Assembly: GCF_019740355.2 (NCBI RefSeq)
Contig: NZ_CP091819.1
Coordinates: 3,472,001 to 3,536,000, forward strand
Origin: Paracrocinitomix mangrovi
GTDB taxonomy: Bacteria > Bacteroidota > Bacteroidia > Flavobacteriales_D > Crocinitomicaceae
Length of the DNA stretch: 64,000 nucleotides
Direction: 5' to 3'
Positions 26,940 through 36,996 of this stretch are shown here, one piece after another. A program made the translations under genes and the position numbers. The first letter of the stretch is position 1. Each line of letters opens with the position of its first letter. The notes beneath the pieces were generated by a model that made no database searches, was not told the origin of the DNA, and was given only the letters and a program-made list of their open reading frames with translations.

Positions 26940-28211
26940 TTATTTCTTCACAATTTTCACTGTCTTCAAACCCTTTTGGGTTTGACATTGAATGAAGTAG
27001 ATCCCTTTTGCTAAATAAGAAATGTCATATTTCAAAACTTCTTGTTGATTTACTTTTTCATCAATTAAAATTTTTCCCTGCTGATCAATGATTTTTATCC
27101 ATTCAAGATTTGATCCAGATTGAATTTGAATAGAATTATATGTAGGGTTAGGAAAAACGTTTAAAGAAATATCAGCTTCGTCTATGCTTGCCAATGATAT
27201 TGGTGCCTTAAGCAAATGGGATGTGTCTTGTAAAGTCCAGCCTTCATATGTTCCTGCATACAAATAATTATCTAATATTTCTATGCAATGTGGATAACTG
27301 TAATTCGCTGGAAAATCCATGCTACTCCATATAGAACCATCCCAATAGGCAATACCGTTTGCAGCAACTCCACCAATTTCATCAAAATCTCCAGCAACGT
27401 ATAATTTATTGTTATAAACTAGCATGTCTCGTATTCCGGCAGATCCGGATCCGGTAACCGATCCTCCAACATCTGACCATGTAGTACCGTTCCACTTAGC
27501 GATAAATTTAGCTCCGTTTCCACCTGCATTTAAAAACTCTCCGCCAACATATAGTTCATTGTTATAGACTGTAGTGCACCAAGCAATTGAATCAAGCCCA
27601 CTTCCAAAAGCATCCCAACTGTTGCCATTATAAGTTCCTACATAATTTAGGGTAGTACCAGCTGACGAAACAAAATCACCCGCCATCACTAATTGATCAT
27701 TGAATATCGTAAGATCTTTTATTTCATCATTGGTAGCCGCTGTTGGCGGTAATTCTACCCATTGTGCAGTGCCGGTTTTTTTAATTATTTTACCATTAAA
27801 ACCTCCTAAATACAAAACGGTATCGTTTGCATAGGCTCCAAAAAAACCTATGGAATAATTGTTTCCACCATCTATCCAGGTATTCCCATCCCATTTTGCT
27901 ATTCCATAACTGCTCCCAAAATACATCACATTGGCCGACCATAAAGTGTCATTATAAACTGCAAATCCTTGTATTCCAATTCCTGTTAAAGAATTCCCAT
28001 TATAAGTAAAAGCATTGTTTTCATAGATTGCTGAGAAATTGGAGGTGTTTCCATTGACAACGTCAAAATATCCACCGGCAAATATCTTATTTTCATGGAC
28101 TTCTAATGCATTAACCGGACCATCAAAGGCTCCAATTTCAGACCATTGATACTGGGCAAAACTTTGAATTGAAACAAAGAGAAATGACAAAAGGGAAAAT
28201 TTAATTTTCAT
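26940..28211 (-). CDS. T9SS-secreted beta-propeller protein
   Basis: 423 aa. A signal peptide (KFSLLSFLFVSIQSFAQ) is followed by about seven repeats of the type 'LxVYNNKLYVAGDFxxxGG...IAYWDGSxWS' (~25-335), a delta-60/Kelch-like propeller pattern. The last ~75 residues (NVFPNPTYNSIQIQSGSNLE to KTVKIVKK) are a T9SS type A sorting domain. It is third in the minus-strand operon with the FnIII protein (10 bp gap) and the 1008-aa protein. Likely surface exposed or released; its role in the toxin-like cluster is unknown. Confidence 0.88.
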   Translation of the reverse strand: MKIKFSLLSFLFVSIQSFAQYQWSEIGAFDGPVNALEVHENKIFAGGYFDVVNGNTSNFSAIYENNAFTYNGNSLTGIGIQGFAVYNDTLWSANVMYFGSSYGIAKWDGNTWIDGGNNYSIGFFGAYANDTVLYLGGFNGKIIKKTGTAQWVELPPTAATNDEIKDLTIFNDQLVMAGDFVSSAGTTLNYVGTYNGNSWDAFGSGLDSIAWCTTVYNNELYVGGEFLNAGGNGAKFIAKWNGTTWSDVGGSVTGSGSAGIRDMLVYNNKLYVAGDFDEIGGVAANGIAYWDGSIWSSMDFPANYSYPHCIEILDNYLYAGTYEGWTLQDTSHLLKAPISLASIDEADISLNVFPNPTYNSIQIQSGSNLEWIKIIDQQGKILIDEKVNQQEVLKYDISYLAKGIYFIQCQTQKGLKTVKIVKK

Positions 28212-28221
28212 GTTTTCGATT

Positions 28222-30189
28222 TTAAAAAATAATACTTACTTCTTCACTCATTTTTGAGGAGATACCACCTTTATACATGATTTTTATCTTGTAATGGTAT
28301 TCATTGTTTATGGTCAAGGAGCTATCGCTAAATTCATTTACGTTTTCTCTGATTGTTTGATGTAAGCGATATTTACCATCATTTTTTTTCCTATAAATTT
28401 GGATAGAATATATTGGAAGAGAAGGTTGTTCCCAACTAATAAATATTTGATTTTGATCTAGATTTGCTTTTGCCTCTATTATTTTTGGTCCGGGTCTATA
28501 ACCTACCTCATAAGCTACTGGAAGTAGTTTTGATTGACTATAATTTCCTGATTTATCTTCAGCAACCATGAAATAATCATACTTCAGACCGATATCACCA
28601 GAAGAATCTAATAAAGTGTCATGTTCTTTGTAGAATTTTAAAATAGTGTCATTGATAGAATTATGTTGTCTGATAACATATTGCTTTGAAACATCAGAAC
28701 TACCGGAGTTTGCCCATTTTAAATAAATCCCTGTTTCCCGAACTTCATACGCTTTAAATGAAGGAGGTACTGGTGGAATTGTATCTGGTTTCATCAATAA
28801 TAATGGTTTTGTATTATCTCCATTGTTGTAATTGTTGTCTACAGCTCGAACGTAATAATAAACTTCAGAAGTAAGATTGTTTAAATCTAATGTGTCTGTA
28901 AAATCTGTTTTTAATTCTAAGATGGTTGTTTTTTCAATGAATTCTTCTTTCAATGAATTTGCCCTAAATACACGATAACCTTTTAAGTCTTCATCTTCTG
29001 GTGCACTCCAACTTAATTTAGCTACTCCATTGGAGTCAATAATACCTTTAAGATCGGTAGGAATTCCAGGAGGTTCCTGATCTAAAGAAAAATGATAGTA
29101 TGGATAAGAATATGCAGTATCACCATCTGGAGACATTGCCGCAACTTTAAAGTAGTGTCGATCTCCACTTAACAATTCTGCTTTATAGTTAAAAACGAAA
29201 GATTTTTCTTTAGCGGTAATTTTTTCTAAAAGTTTGTAGTCTCCATCTATTTCATCCGCTCTTAATAGTATGAATGACGCTATTTCCTCATTTGTTTCCC
29301 CTTTATAGAAACCATTAATTTTCCTCACATATTCATTAGCTTCAACAGTGTCAATTACACAAAAACCTTTGAGCCTTTTTTGTATGTAAACTTCTATAAT
29401 GTTTGACTCTTTACCCGGATCACCAAAATGATTAATAGGTTGAACTTTATAATAATAAGTCATTCCTTCTTGAACCGTTGTATCGACATAATTGATTACT
29501 GTTTTGTCTTTTTCATATTGCGAGGTAAAATGAAAAAACGGAGTTTGATTGATTTTAGAAAAATTCTTTTTATCCACTGACTTAAGAATAAAATATCCTC
29601 CGTAAAAAGGATTTAATTCTTTAGCCTCCCATTCCATATATGCTTCTTTTAAATCTATTCTGGAATAACCACTTAGTTCCGAACAGGAAGGATTAGAATC
29701 CAGTTTTTTTGAATTAACAGTTATATCATTTGATTTTACATCTGATTTGTTGAGCTGTACGGTATAAGTGTAGTTTCCAGAACTAAGGTTATTATCCTCA
29801 TAATATAGCCCTACAATTTTTGAAATAGTTTTGTTAGCGCTGGATGCCAAAGTGAGCATAGCATAACTTTGTTTTAAAATGTTTTCATCATTTGCCTCTC
29901 GAACACCTTCTGCAAAATCAATCATTTCTGAAGCTAATGAATCATCTAATTGAAGTAATTCAGTTTTTCTATCCTTTAAAGGAGCTATTGTAATTGTTTT
30001 CTCACCTTCAGTTCCTATTCTTTTTATTGTATATCCATTTTTCAATCCATTTTGAAAAATTTCAGCATTGGTTGGTGCCCATCTTAATTGAACCAAACCT
30101 TCTGATTTTACAAAGCTTTTTAAAACAATCTGATCTTGACCAAATGACAGAAAAGTAAAAAGCAATATGAGTGTAAATAAATATCTCAC
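28222..30189 (-). CDS. Secreted fibronectin type III multidomain protein
   Basis: 655 aa. It starts at GTG 30189, where the upstream stop TAG overlaps it by one base (TAGTG), implying translational coupling. After the signal peptide (RYLFTLILLFTFLSFGQ) come about six FnIII-like beta-sandwiches, with recurring W-x-x-x-x-D..GYRVFRA and TYYYKVQPINHFGDPG strands. It lacks a T9SS sorting domain. To my knowledge, FnIII proteins of this type accompany TANFOR-domain genes in other Bacteroidota; here the TANFOR-like gene is in the divergent operon. A structural or delivery role is possible but unproven. Confidence 0.82.
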   Translation of the reverse strand: MRYLFTLILLFTFLSFGQDQIVLKSFVKSEGLVQLRWAPTNAEIFQNGLKNGYTIKRIGTEGEKTITIAPLKDRKTELLQLDDSLASEMIDFAEGVREANDENILKQSYAMLTLASSANKTISKIVGLYYEDNNLSSGNYTYTVQLNKSDVKSNDITVNSKKLDSNPSCSELSGYSRIDLKEAYMEWEAKELNPFYGGYFILKSVDKKNFSKINQTPFFHFTSQYEKDKTVINYVDTTVQEGMTYYYKVQPINHFGDPGKESNIIEVYIQKRLKGFCVIDTVEANEYVRKINGFYKGETNEEIASFILLRADEIDGDYKLLEKITAKEKSFVFNYKAELLSGDRHYFKVAAMSPDGDTAYSYPYYHFSLDQEPPGIPTDLKGIIDSNGVAKLSWSAPEDEDLKGYRVFRANSLKEEFIEKTTILELKTDFTDTLDLNNLTSEVYYYVRAVDNNYNNGDNTKPLLLMKPDTIPPVPPSFKAYEVRETGIYLKWANSGSSDVSKQYVIRQHNSINDTILKFYKEHDTLLDSSGDIGLKYDYFMVAEDKSGNYSQSKLLPVAYEVGYRPGPKIIEAKANLDQNQIFISWEQPSLPIYSIQIYRKKNDGKYRLHQTIRENVNEFSDSSLTINNEYHYKIKIMYKGGISSKMSEEVSIIF

Positions 30190-33100
30190 TAATTAATTAT
30201 TTGACATGTGGTTCCATAATCAAAATCCATGGTCACATTAAGATTAAAAATGTTGAAAATATTTGCCTGAAGATTTATCCCCCCATAGACATATGAAGGG
30301 TTCGGGAATTGTCCTTGTAATAACATAGCCATGGACGCACTAATAACAGTAAAGTTGTTCAGAATGATAGGATTTCCATATTGATCATACTGAATATTAT
30401 CATTACTGTCAAGTTCAAGTTTAGCAGCACCTGCACTCATTCCTCCATAAGCGTATAGTTGGCCTTGCATATACCATAAGTTTGCTCCTATTGGTTCTGT
30501 CATTCCTGAGCAATGTGTTCCAGAAGCGTATTTTACCATGGTCAGGTCGAATCCCGCACCAAAATAGGCATCTGCATAAGCATGCCATTTGTTAAATACT
30601 TTTTTATAGCCACCACCAACTGCAACCATTAGGCTGGCACCTGTTGCGAATCCGGTTCCATTCACAATTGCATTATTGTCTCTTCCGTTTCCAAGTCCTC
30701 CTAAAACTGAACTTACTTGTGGTGGAGGGGGTGGCATTGGTTCAAGGTTTTGACCAACCATAAAGTAGGCATCTAATGTGGCAAAATTTAGAGCATTGGC
30801 GTAGCAACGGGCACTTGGTTTACCAAAATTGAAATACCATAAACTCGGAGATATATAGAGTTGCGACCATATGCTTGCTGTAAGGGCTCCTTCAAACTGT
30901 GCGTCAGCGGTCATCTGTAAATCAAATATTTTATTGTCACAATCATAACCAACGGCTATGGTTCCTTTGGCATATTTTTTTGCTTGGCTACTTAAAATTT
31001 CACTCTTTTTGGCAAATCCATATGCATTTCCTGCTAACAATACATTTGAGAGTCCTCCATTGCTATTAAATTCTATCTGAAAAATCACTTCACCGTTAAG
31101 CAGTTTTTCAGATACTTCGCTTTCGGTTCCAACAGGTTGATATCGGAATCCGACCCCGGCACTAAAACCAATACTTTTAGTGTTGTCTGGTATATAATCC
31201 GGAGAAAAAGCATTTTCATATGTTACTGGACTTTTTACTTTATCCATTATGGTTTGTACAGATCTTGTATTATCCATATGCCAGGATAAGCCTCCACTAA
31301 TCTGTGTTAGTACTACAGAAGTTCCAACTCTTACACCATCTGCATATCCTTTTATTGCCGTTGGTAATGGCATGGGAGCAGTGACATCAACGGCCCAGTA
31401 CTTGTATCCATTGACTTTTCCAAATACGGTGTACATGACTATTGGATTTTTGTCACCCAAAACTTTTGGTATTGTAAGATCAATGCCTCCTTCAAACCCG
31501 TCGCCATAGATCGGGTGATCATCCATGAAATTAATCAGCCCTTTGAGGCCAAAAGCATTGGTGTTTAAATCAATTTCAATTGTTTGAATGTTAAATCTGT
31601 CAAAAACAAGACTTGGTTTGTTGTTTACTGTTTCAGTTCTTGCAAAAATTGAAAATCCACTGCTAACAGTTATGTCCGTTTTTGCAGTGTCTCCTAAACT
31701 TAAACCTACATTGGCCTGAATTCCAATATCACCATTATTCACACCTAATTGTAATGCATTTATCGATATAGGGAATTTAGCCATTTTAGCAGTGGATTGT
31801 TCAGGGTCGTTCTGTGTATTGGTAGAGTCTGCACTGCTTGAATCTGTTGGAGTTGGTACTAATGAAAATTGCCCATTTGTTACGTATGGAAATTCAGTTA
31901 CCAAAGTGACATTTTGGAAGTCTAAACCTTCAAAATTCGCATTTGGATTAGTCAAACTCCAGTCTCCATTAAGCACCAATGTAGGGTTAAAAAGGTCATT
32001 TTTAACGGTCATACTTAAGGTTGAACTTTGGTCAATAGTCAGTTTAGAAAAAAGTCCTCCTATGTTCATTGGTTGGTCAGGACTAGCGGAAAATAAATAA
32101 TCAGGTTTACCGGTGATTTCATTTTTTGAGATCAACGCCGAATAGTCCAATGCATTATTATTCATGATTGGAACTTTGATTTCTCCAGCCATTCCTCCTG
32201 ATGTCAGTTCATTCACTGTTAAACCAACATTTATATTATCAATAGAAAAGCCCCAGCCATTGGCATCTCCTTCTCCTACAGAAAGTACGTTGTTAGCTCC
32301 AAATGTTCCTGTTACTCCAGCTTCGTCGATAAACATGTTCTGAGCATAAATTTCCGTTGGATCATCATGTGCAGACATTTTTTCAGGTAATTGAACTTCA
32401 AGATATTTTAAATGAAATCCCCTCCATAATTTAATGTCATCTGGATATGTTTCTTGATAGCATTGCGGTAGAGTAACGTTGGGATTTTCGTAGTCACTCA
32501 TATCCACCGTGGCTTCGGTAACTGTGAACTCAAAATCGCTAAGTCCTTTGACCGTAAACGGAGAAAAGTCGACAGTTGTCATCACATTTTGAAGGTCCTG
32601 GACATTTATATCAAATGAAGCGGTTACATTTTGTGAAGTGTCTCCAACAGGAATTAATATTTCTTTTGAAAAAATGAATTCTCCTGCTAGATTAACCGAT
32701 TCAAAACCGTTACAAGACCAGCTTACATAGTTTCTCCCGTCATCAGGAAGTCGCAGTTTTGTGTGTTCACCAAGTTCAATAAAATGCTCACTTACAAGCA
32801 TTAGTTTTGATTGTTCACTTCCAATTATTCCTTCAGGATTGAATTTGATGTCTTTTGCAGCAAATGCAATTTTTTTATTACCACCCGGAAACTCAAGTGC
32901 CATGTAGGCTGAAAAATAAGCGCCATCAGTTAAAAAATAAGCGCTATCAATACAAATGATGTATTTAGTTTCTCCAATTTTTTTCACTAAACCAATGGGC
33001 AAACTTGGCGCATTATCAGGATCAAAAGTACCTACTTGTTTGTCCGGATCTTCAACCGCATGGGTCTTTGACATAACAAAATCATACATGGGATGACTTT

Positions 33101-33215
33101 GCGTTGTATCTTGCGCTAAAGTGTTGGTAACGAAGTACGTATTTATACCTAGAAAGAGCAGATAATTCAACAATTTCTTGGAAAAAGCTGTTGATTTTAT
33201 AATTTTGGGTCTCAT
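30189..33215 (-). CDS. Large secreted/outer-membrane protein of unknown function
   Basis: 1008 aa. The signal peptide ends near residue 35 (NTYFVTNTLAQ). The body is beta-rich throughout, with long stretches alternating hydrophobic and polar residues, a Ser/Asp/Thr/Gln-rich linker (~460-480, DSSSADSTNTQNDPEQ) and a C-terminal ~300 residues of glycine-rich amphipathic strands (AGVGFRYQPVG, VGGGYKKVFNKWHAYADAYF, YVYGGINLQANIF) that could form an outer-membrane barrel. Family not recognised. It is first in the minus operon, and its start codon is only 14 bp from that of the divergent 1254-aa gene. The promoter of that divergent gene lies inside this gene's signal-peptide codons. Confidence 0.8.
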   Translation of the reverse strand: MRPKIIKSTAFSKKLLNYLLFLGINTYFVTNTLAQDTTQSHPMYDFVMSKTHAVEDPDKQVGTFDPDNAPSLPIGLVKKIGETKYIICIDSAYFLTDGAYFSAYMALEFPGGNKKIAFAAKDIKFNPEGIIGSEQSKLMLVSEHFIELGEHTKLRLPDDGRNYVSWSCNGFESVNLAGEFIFSKEILIPVGDTSQNVTASFDINVQDLQNVMTTVDFSPFTVKGLSDFEFTVTEATVDMSDYENPNVTLPQCYQETYPDDIKLWRGFHLKYLEVQLPEKMSAHDDPTEIYAQNMFIDEAGVTGTFGANNVLSVGEGDANGWGFSIDNINVGLTVNELTSGGMAGEIKVPIMNNNALDYSALISKNEITGKPDYLFSASPDQPMNIGGLFSKLTIDQSSTLSMTVKNDLFNPTLVLNGDWSLTNPNANFEGLDFQNVTLVTEFPYVTNGQFSLVPTPTDSSSADSTNTQNDPEQSTAKMAKFPISINALQLGVNNGDIGIQANVGLSLGDTAKTDITVSSGFSIFARTETVNNKPSLVFDRFNIQTIEIDLNTNAFGLKGLINFMDDHPIYGDGFEGGIDLTIPKVLGDKNPIVMYTVFGKVNGYKYWAVDVTAPMPLPTAIKGYADGVRVGTSVVLTQISGGLSWHMDNTRSVQTIMDKVKSPVTYENAFSPDYIPDNTKSIGFSAGVGFRYQPVGTESEVSEKLLNGEVIFQIEFNSNGGLSNVLLAGNAYGFAKKSEILSSQAKKYAKGTIAVGYDCDNKIFDLQMTADAQFEGALTASIWSQLYISPSLWYFNFGKPSARCYANALNFATLDAYFMVGQNLEPMPPPPPQVSSVLGGLGNGRDNNAIVNGTGFATGASLMVAVGGGYKKVFNKWHAYADAYFGAGFDLTMVKYASGTHCSGMTEPIGANLWYMQGQLYAYGGMSAGAAKLELDSNDNIQYDQYGNPIILNNFTVISASMAMLLQGQFPNPSYVYGGINLQANIFNIFNLNVTMDFDYGTTCQIIN
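33178..33207 (+). promoter_or_regulatory. Bacteroidota-type promoter for the 33230-45416 operon
   Basis: TTG at 33178-33180, a 19-bp spacer, then TAATTTTG at 33200-33207, a full TAnnTTTG match. Transcription would start near 33213, about 17 nt before the ATG at 33230. The whole promoter lies within the first codons of the divergent gene. Confidence 0.6.
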
Positions 33216-33229
33216 TTAACTCTCTACTT

Positions 33230-36200
33230 ATGCCAAATATAGTAAAAGGATTTAATTGTCTAATTATCATCCTTTTTTGCGCACATTTTTCGCGTGGGCA
33301 AGTGTTGATGGATCATCCTTATTCATTGTGGGACGGGTCTGAAAATGAAGAAATCCATGCAGTGTATGAAGATACTTTGTTCGATATTTATTTTTTGGGA
33401 GGTACAATTTCTAGTGTTGGTGGGGTATTAAGTCCACATAATATTTTTTGCTTGAATCGAAGTGATTTAACCATTAATTGGGACTACACACACATGTTTG
33501 ATCCTATGGGCTATGGAGAGATAAATTCAATTGCGATTCATAGAGAAAGTTATATGGTTTCAGCTATGCCTGAACCATATGAGGAGCATGTAACAAGAAT
33601 TTATTTTGCAGGTCAATTTTCGAGTACTATTTCAATTAGTGAGCCACATATTATTGAGAAATTTGTTGATACTACAAATAAATATGGCTCAACAGGGTTT
33701 GTACAGGATTTATGGTCACCCCAAGTGTATGGTGAAGACCATAACGATCAGCTTGGCAATAGTAAAAGATGGGCTGCTCATGATATTGAAATTATAGAAG
33801 ATACTATTCTTTTTGTTGGTAAGTTTAATTTTGATTCAACTCAAGTGTTTGGGCATTTAAAAAATGCAATTGCATTTGATATAAATAATAACTGGGTTCC
33901 GGGAATTTTCGATCTTGATTCTAACGGTTATAATGACGAGTATTTTGGAATTAATCCACATTTTTCTGGCGGTTCAATTCATTCTGACACTACAAGGAAT
34001 GGAGCATGGAAGATCCAAAAGTATGGTGATAAATTGTTTATTGCTGGCGATCATTCAAGACATTTTAATCAATCAGGATATTTGTATGCGTATGATTTAC
34101 AAGGACATAAGCTTCCAGAAAATCAGTTTAATTTGGAGTACGGAAGTCAGAATTGCACGTCAATTTGGGATTTTGAAATAATAGAATTAGCAGACACATT
34201 TATTGTTTTTGGTAGAAATAATATTGACACGGCAAGTGAATATGTCATTAAAATGGATGGTTCTGAATACACAAATGGAGGAACGAATACCTATCCTTTT
34301 GATATGAGTGGTTATCCACACCAAGGAGCACCTAGTTACCCTGGAATGCATGATTTTGCACATAGAAATAACAAATTATATGGACTGGGCAGAATTGATC
34401 ATTTGTATCCTGATCATATCAAAATATACGACATGAATCAATCATTTCCTATCGTACCAGATACAATTAGAGTTAGCAATTATGTGCAGTATTATAATTT
34501 TCAAATTCATGGTACATTAAAATCTTGGCATCTAGGGGGGCCAGGGGCTAATGGCGTAGGTCTTGAAATGAGTGCTTTTCCAGCTTATGATGAACTTCAT
34601 GTAGTAGGTAATATTTTAATCTTATCTCATTACTACCTTGGTTGGGCTGATGGTCATCAAGTGCCAGGTGGTCTGGCAATGTGGTGTTTGGAACCTGATG
34701 ATCCAAAGTTTTTCTTGGATTTTGATACAACAATTTGTCATGGTGATACAGTGAAATATTCCATTCCCAAAACTGAATATGCAGAAGGGTATGAATGGTC
34801 TTATAGTGGTACAGGAATAGATTTTATTGAGGACGCATTTGGAGATACTTCTTTTTATGAGACAGACTCATTATTTGTTAATATTTTATTTCTTGAGAAT
34901 TTTACACCGGGTGTATTGTCGGTGCATCCTTATACTACATGTGGTGGATTTACATATAATTCTGAAAAAGTATATTCTAACAATGTTATAGAAATTAATA
35001 TCGGAACTAATCCGCTTCCTAATGCAGTTGCAGGAAATGATACAGTTGTTAATTGTTTCAATAATGGTGTTGTTCTTCATGGTCATTCAGACACGTCTAA
35101 TGTAAGCTATGAGTGGAATCAAATTAATAACCAGTTGTTTTTGAATTTTCAAGGTCAAGACTATGTCGCCTCGGATGAAGATGGATATGTGTTAAGAGTA
35201 GAGAATCAATTTGGGTGTCTTCAGTTCGATACGGTATTTGTAACCATGGACACGGTAAAGCCAAATTTCAACAGTATACCTTCTGCTATTTTAGGCTGTG
35301 ATGACACTCTTCAAGTAATTGGTGAATGTATCAACGGAACAGATACAACTTCATGGTGGAAGAAATTTGGTTATCCCGATACATTGAATAATCCAATTTA
35401 CATTTCTAGTCCTGGAGAGTACTGGTTTTATACCCAATTTGCGAGTAATGGCTGCGTTGATAGTATTTCTGTAAATATTTCTGAAAGTCCATTGATTCCC
35501 AACATAGAAATCTCCAATTACACAATCCCTTCTTTAGGAACACCACTTACGTATTTGACATGTGATTCAACTTCACTGACATTAACCACTTTCTCTGATA
35601 CAGCAAACACCACAATTAGTTGGGTAGATCAGGATACATTGAATCCAATTGGACCAACATTGACCGTGTTAGACTCCGGTTTATATTATATCCATGTGAT
35701 TAATAACAGTAATAACTGTCAAAATTTTCAAACTATAATCATTGGACTCGATACAGCAGCTCCTTTGGTTCCTACTATTATTCCACCATCTTCAGTTTTA
35801 AATTGTTCAAATGATTCACTTTTGTTGGATGGAACCACAGGAGGTTTAAATACGCTAGAATGGACGGGAGGAATGATTTCTCCAAGTTCAAATCCGCTTA
35901 CAATTTTTGATCCCGGATATTATATTTTAACTGCTACGTCAACACTTAACGGTTGTACTTCATCAGATTCAATCCTAATAATTCAGGACAATTCTATAGA
36001 TGTTATTGCCTCAAATGATACTGTTGGCTGTGCTGGTGATCCGGTTAATCTTAGTTCAACTTATGTTGGAAATATTACGGGAATAAACTATTTGTGGAGT
36101 AACGGTACAACAGGTTCCGGGGCAACATATACTGCAGGGTCTGACTCCATTGCCATAGTTCAAATTTCAGGTGATGGCGGTTGTGTTGGACAGGACACTG

Positions 36201-36994
36201 TTTATATTGATATTCCACCTTATCCAGCCATGAGTATTCAAGCTTATGCTCCTTGTGGAACACCTAATTCGGGTTATTTAGTATTAAATCCTATCTCAGG
36301 CTGGGGACCATATGAGTTTTCAATTGATGGAGGTGCTAATTTTCAGACATCTTCAACTATTGGAGGTTTAGGGCTAGGTACACACACTGTAACCGTTAAG
36401 GATTCTCTGGGATGTTGGTATGATTTTCCTGCTGAATTAACTGAAAGTGCTGCACCTCCAACTCCTGATTTTTTATTGTCTACAGATAATTATGAAACGG
36501 ATACAATAGCAATTGTCAATATCAGTAGCCCAATGCCGGATAGCGTAGTTTGGGTTTTCCCTTCTTCATTTGTTATTGTTGATTTGAACGATACTATGCC
36601 AATTGTGGTTTTACCTGATACCGGTTCGTTTCCTGTTACACTTGAAGGATATTATGGACAGTGTATAGGTGCTAATACTAAACTCATTAATGTAACAGAG
36701 TTTGATACCACTATTGCAACTTATTATAATCAAAATGGCATAAAATCAATGTCTTTGTATCCTAATCCAAACGCAGGTGCATTTACAGTTGATATTGAAT
36801 TTTATACCAAGCAAAATGTGAATCTGTCGATTACGGATGTTACGGGAACGGTTTATCATCCTGTTGAGTTTTTTGATACTGATTTAATTTCTTATCAATT
36901 TGATATGAATCCAGCCCTTGTAAATGGTACTTATGTTCTGCGGATTGCAGCAGAATTTGACAGTGCTTATATAACCTTTGTTTTGAATAGATAA
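33230..36994 (+). CDS. Large T9SS-secreted protein with Ig/PKD-like repeats
   Basis: 1254 aa. A signal peptide (GFNCLIIILFCAHFSRG) is followed by a ~470-residue N-terminal region with propeller-like motifs (YFLGGTISSVGG, IYFAGQFSSTIS, LFIAGDHSRH), then Ig/PKD-like modules of ~90-100 residues, each with a cysteine pair and the pattern 'G.D.....C......L.G' (for example AVAGNDTVVNCFNNGVVL). The final ~85 residues (SLYPNPNAGAFTVDIEF to ITFVLNR) are a T9SS type A sorting domain. It heads the four-gene operon that contains the barrel, toxin and putative immunity genes, at 2-bp or tighter spacing. Likely a cell-surface adhesin or scaffold. Confidence 0.87.
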   Translation: MPNIVKGFNCLIIILFCAHFSRGQVLMDHPYSLWDGSENEEIHAVYEDTLFDIYFLGGTISSVGGVLSPHNIFCLNRSDLTINWDYTHMFDPMGYGEINSIAIHRESYMVSAMPEPYEEHVTRIYFAGQFSSTISISEPHIIEKFVDTTNKYGSTGFVQDLWSPQVYGEDHNDQLGNSKRWAAHDIEIIEDTILFVGKFNFDSTQVFGHLKNAIAFDINNNWVPGIFDLDSNGYNDEYFGINPHFSGGSIHSDTTRNGAWKIQKYGDKLFIAGDHSRHFNQSGYLYAYDLQGHKLPENQFNLEYGSQNCTSIWDFEIIELADTFIVFGRNNIDTASEYVIKMDGSEYTNGGTNTYPFDMSGYPHQGAPSYPGMHDFAHRNNKLYGLGRIDHLYPDHIKIYDMNQSFPIVPDTIRVSNYVQYYNFQIHGTLKSWHLGGPGANGVGLEMSAFPAYDELHVVGNILILSHYYLGWADGHQVPGGLAMWCLEPDDPKFFLDFDTTICHGDTVKYSIPKTEYAEGYEWSYSGTGIDFIEDAFGDTSFYETDSLFVNILFLENFTPGVLSVHPYTTCGGFTYNSEKVYSNNVIEINIGTNPLPNAVAGNDTVVNCFNNGVVLHGHSDTSNVSYEWNQINNQLFLNFQGQDYVASDEDGYVLRVENQFGCLQFDTVFVTMDTVKPNFNSIPSAILGCDDTLQVIGECINGTDTTSWWKKFGYPDTLNNPIYISSPGEYWFYTQFASNGCVDSISVNISESPLIPNIEISNYTIPSLGTPLTYLTCDSTSLTLTTFSDTANTTISWVDQDTLNPIGPTLTVLDSGLYYIHVINNSNNCQNFQTIIIGLDTAAPLVPTIIPPSSVLNCSNDSLLLDGTTGGLNTLEWTGGMISPSSNPLTIFDPGYYILTATSTLNGCTSSDSILIIQDNSIDVIASNDTVGCAGDPVNLSSTYVGNITGINYLWSNGTTGSGATYTAGSDSIAIVQISGDGGCVGQDTVYIDIPPYPAMSIQAYAPCGTPNSGYLVLNPISGWGPYEFSIDGGANFQTSSTIGGLGLGTHTVTVKDSLGCWYDFPAELTESAAPPTPDFLLSTDNYETDTIAIVNISSPMPDSVVWVFPSSFVIVDLNDTMPIVVLPDTGSFPVTLEGYYGQCIGANTKLINVTEFDTTIATYYNQNGIKSMSLYPNPNAGAFTVDIEFYTKQNVNLSITDVTGTVYHPVEFFDTDLISYQFDMNPALVNGTYVLRIAAEFDSAYITFVLNR

Positions 36995-36996
36995 GC

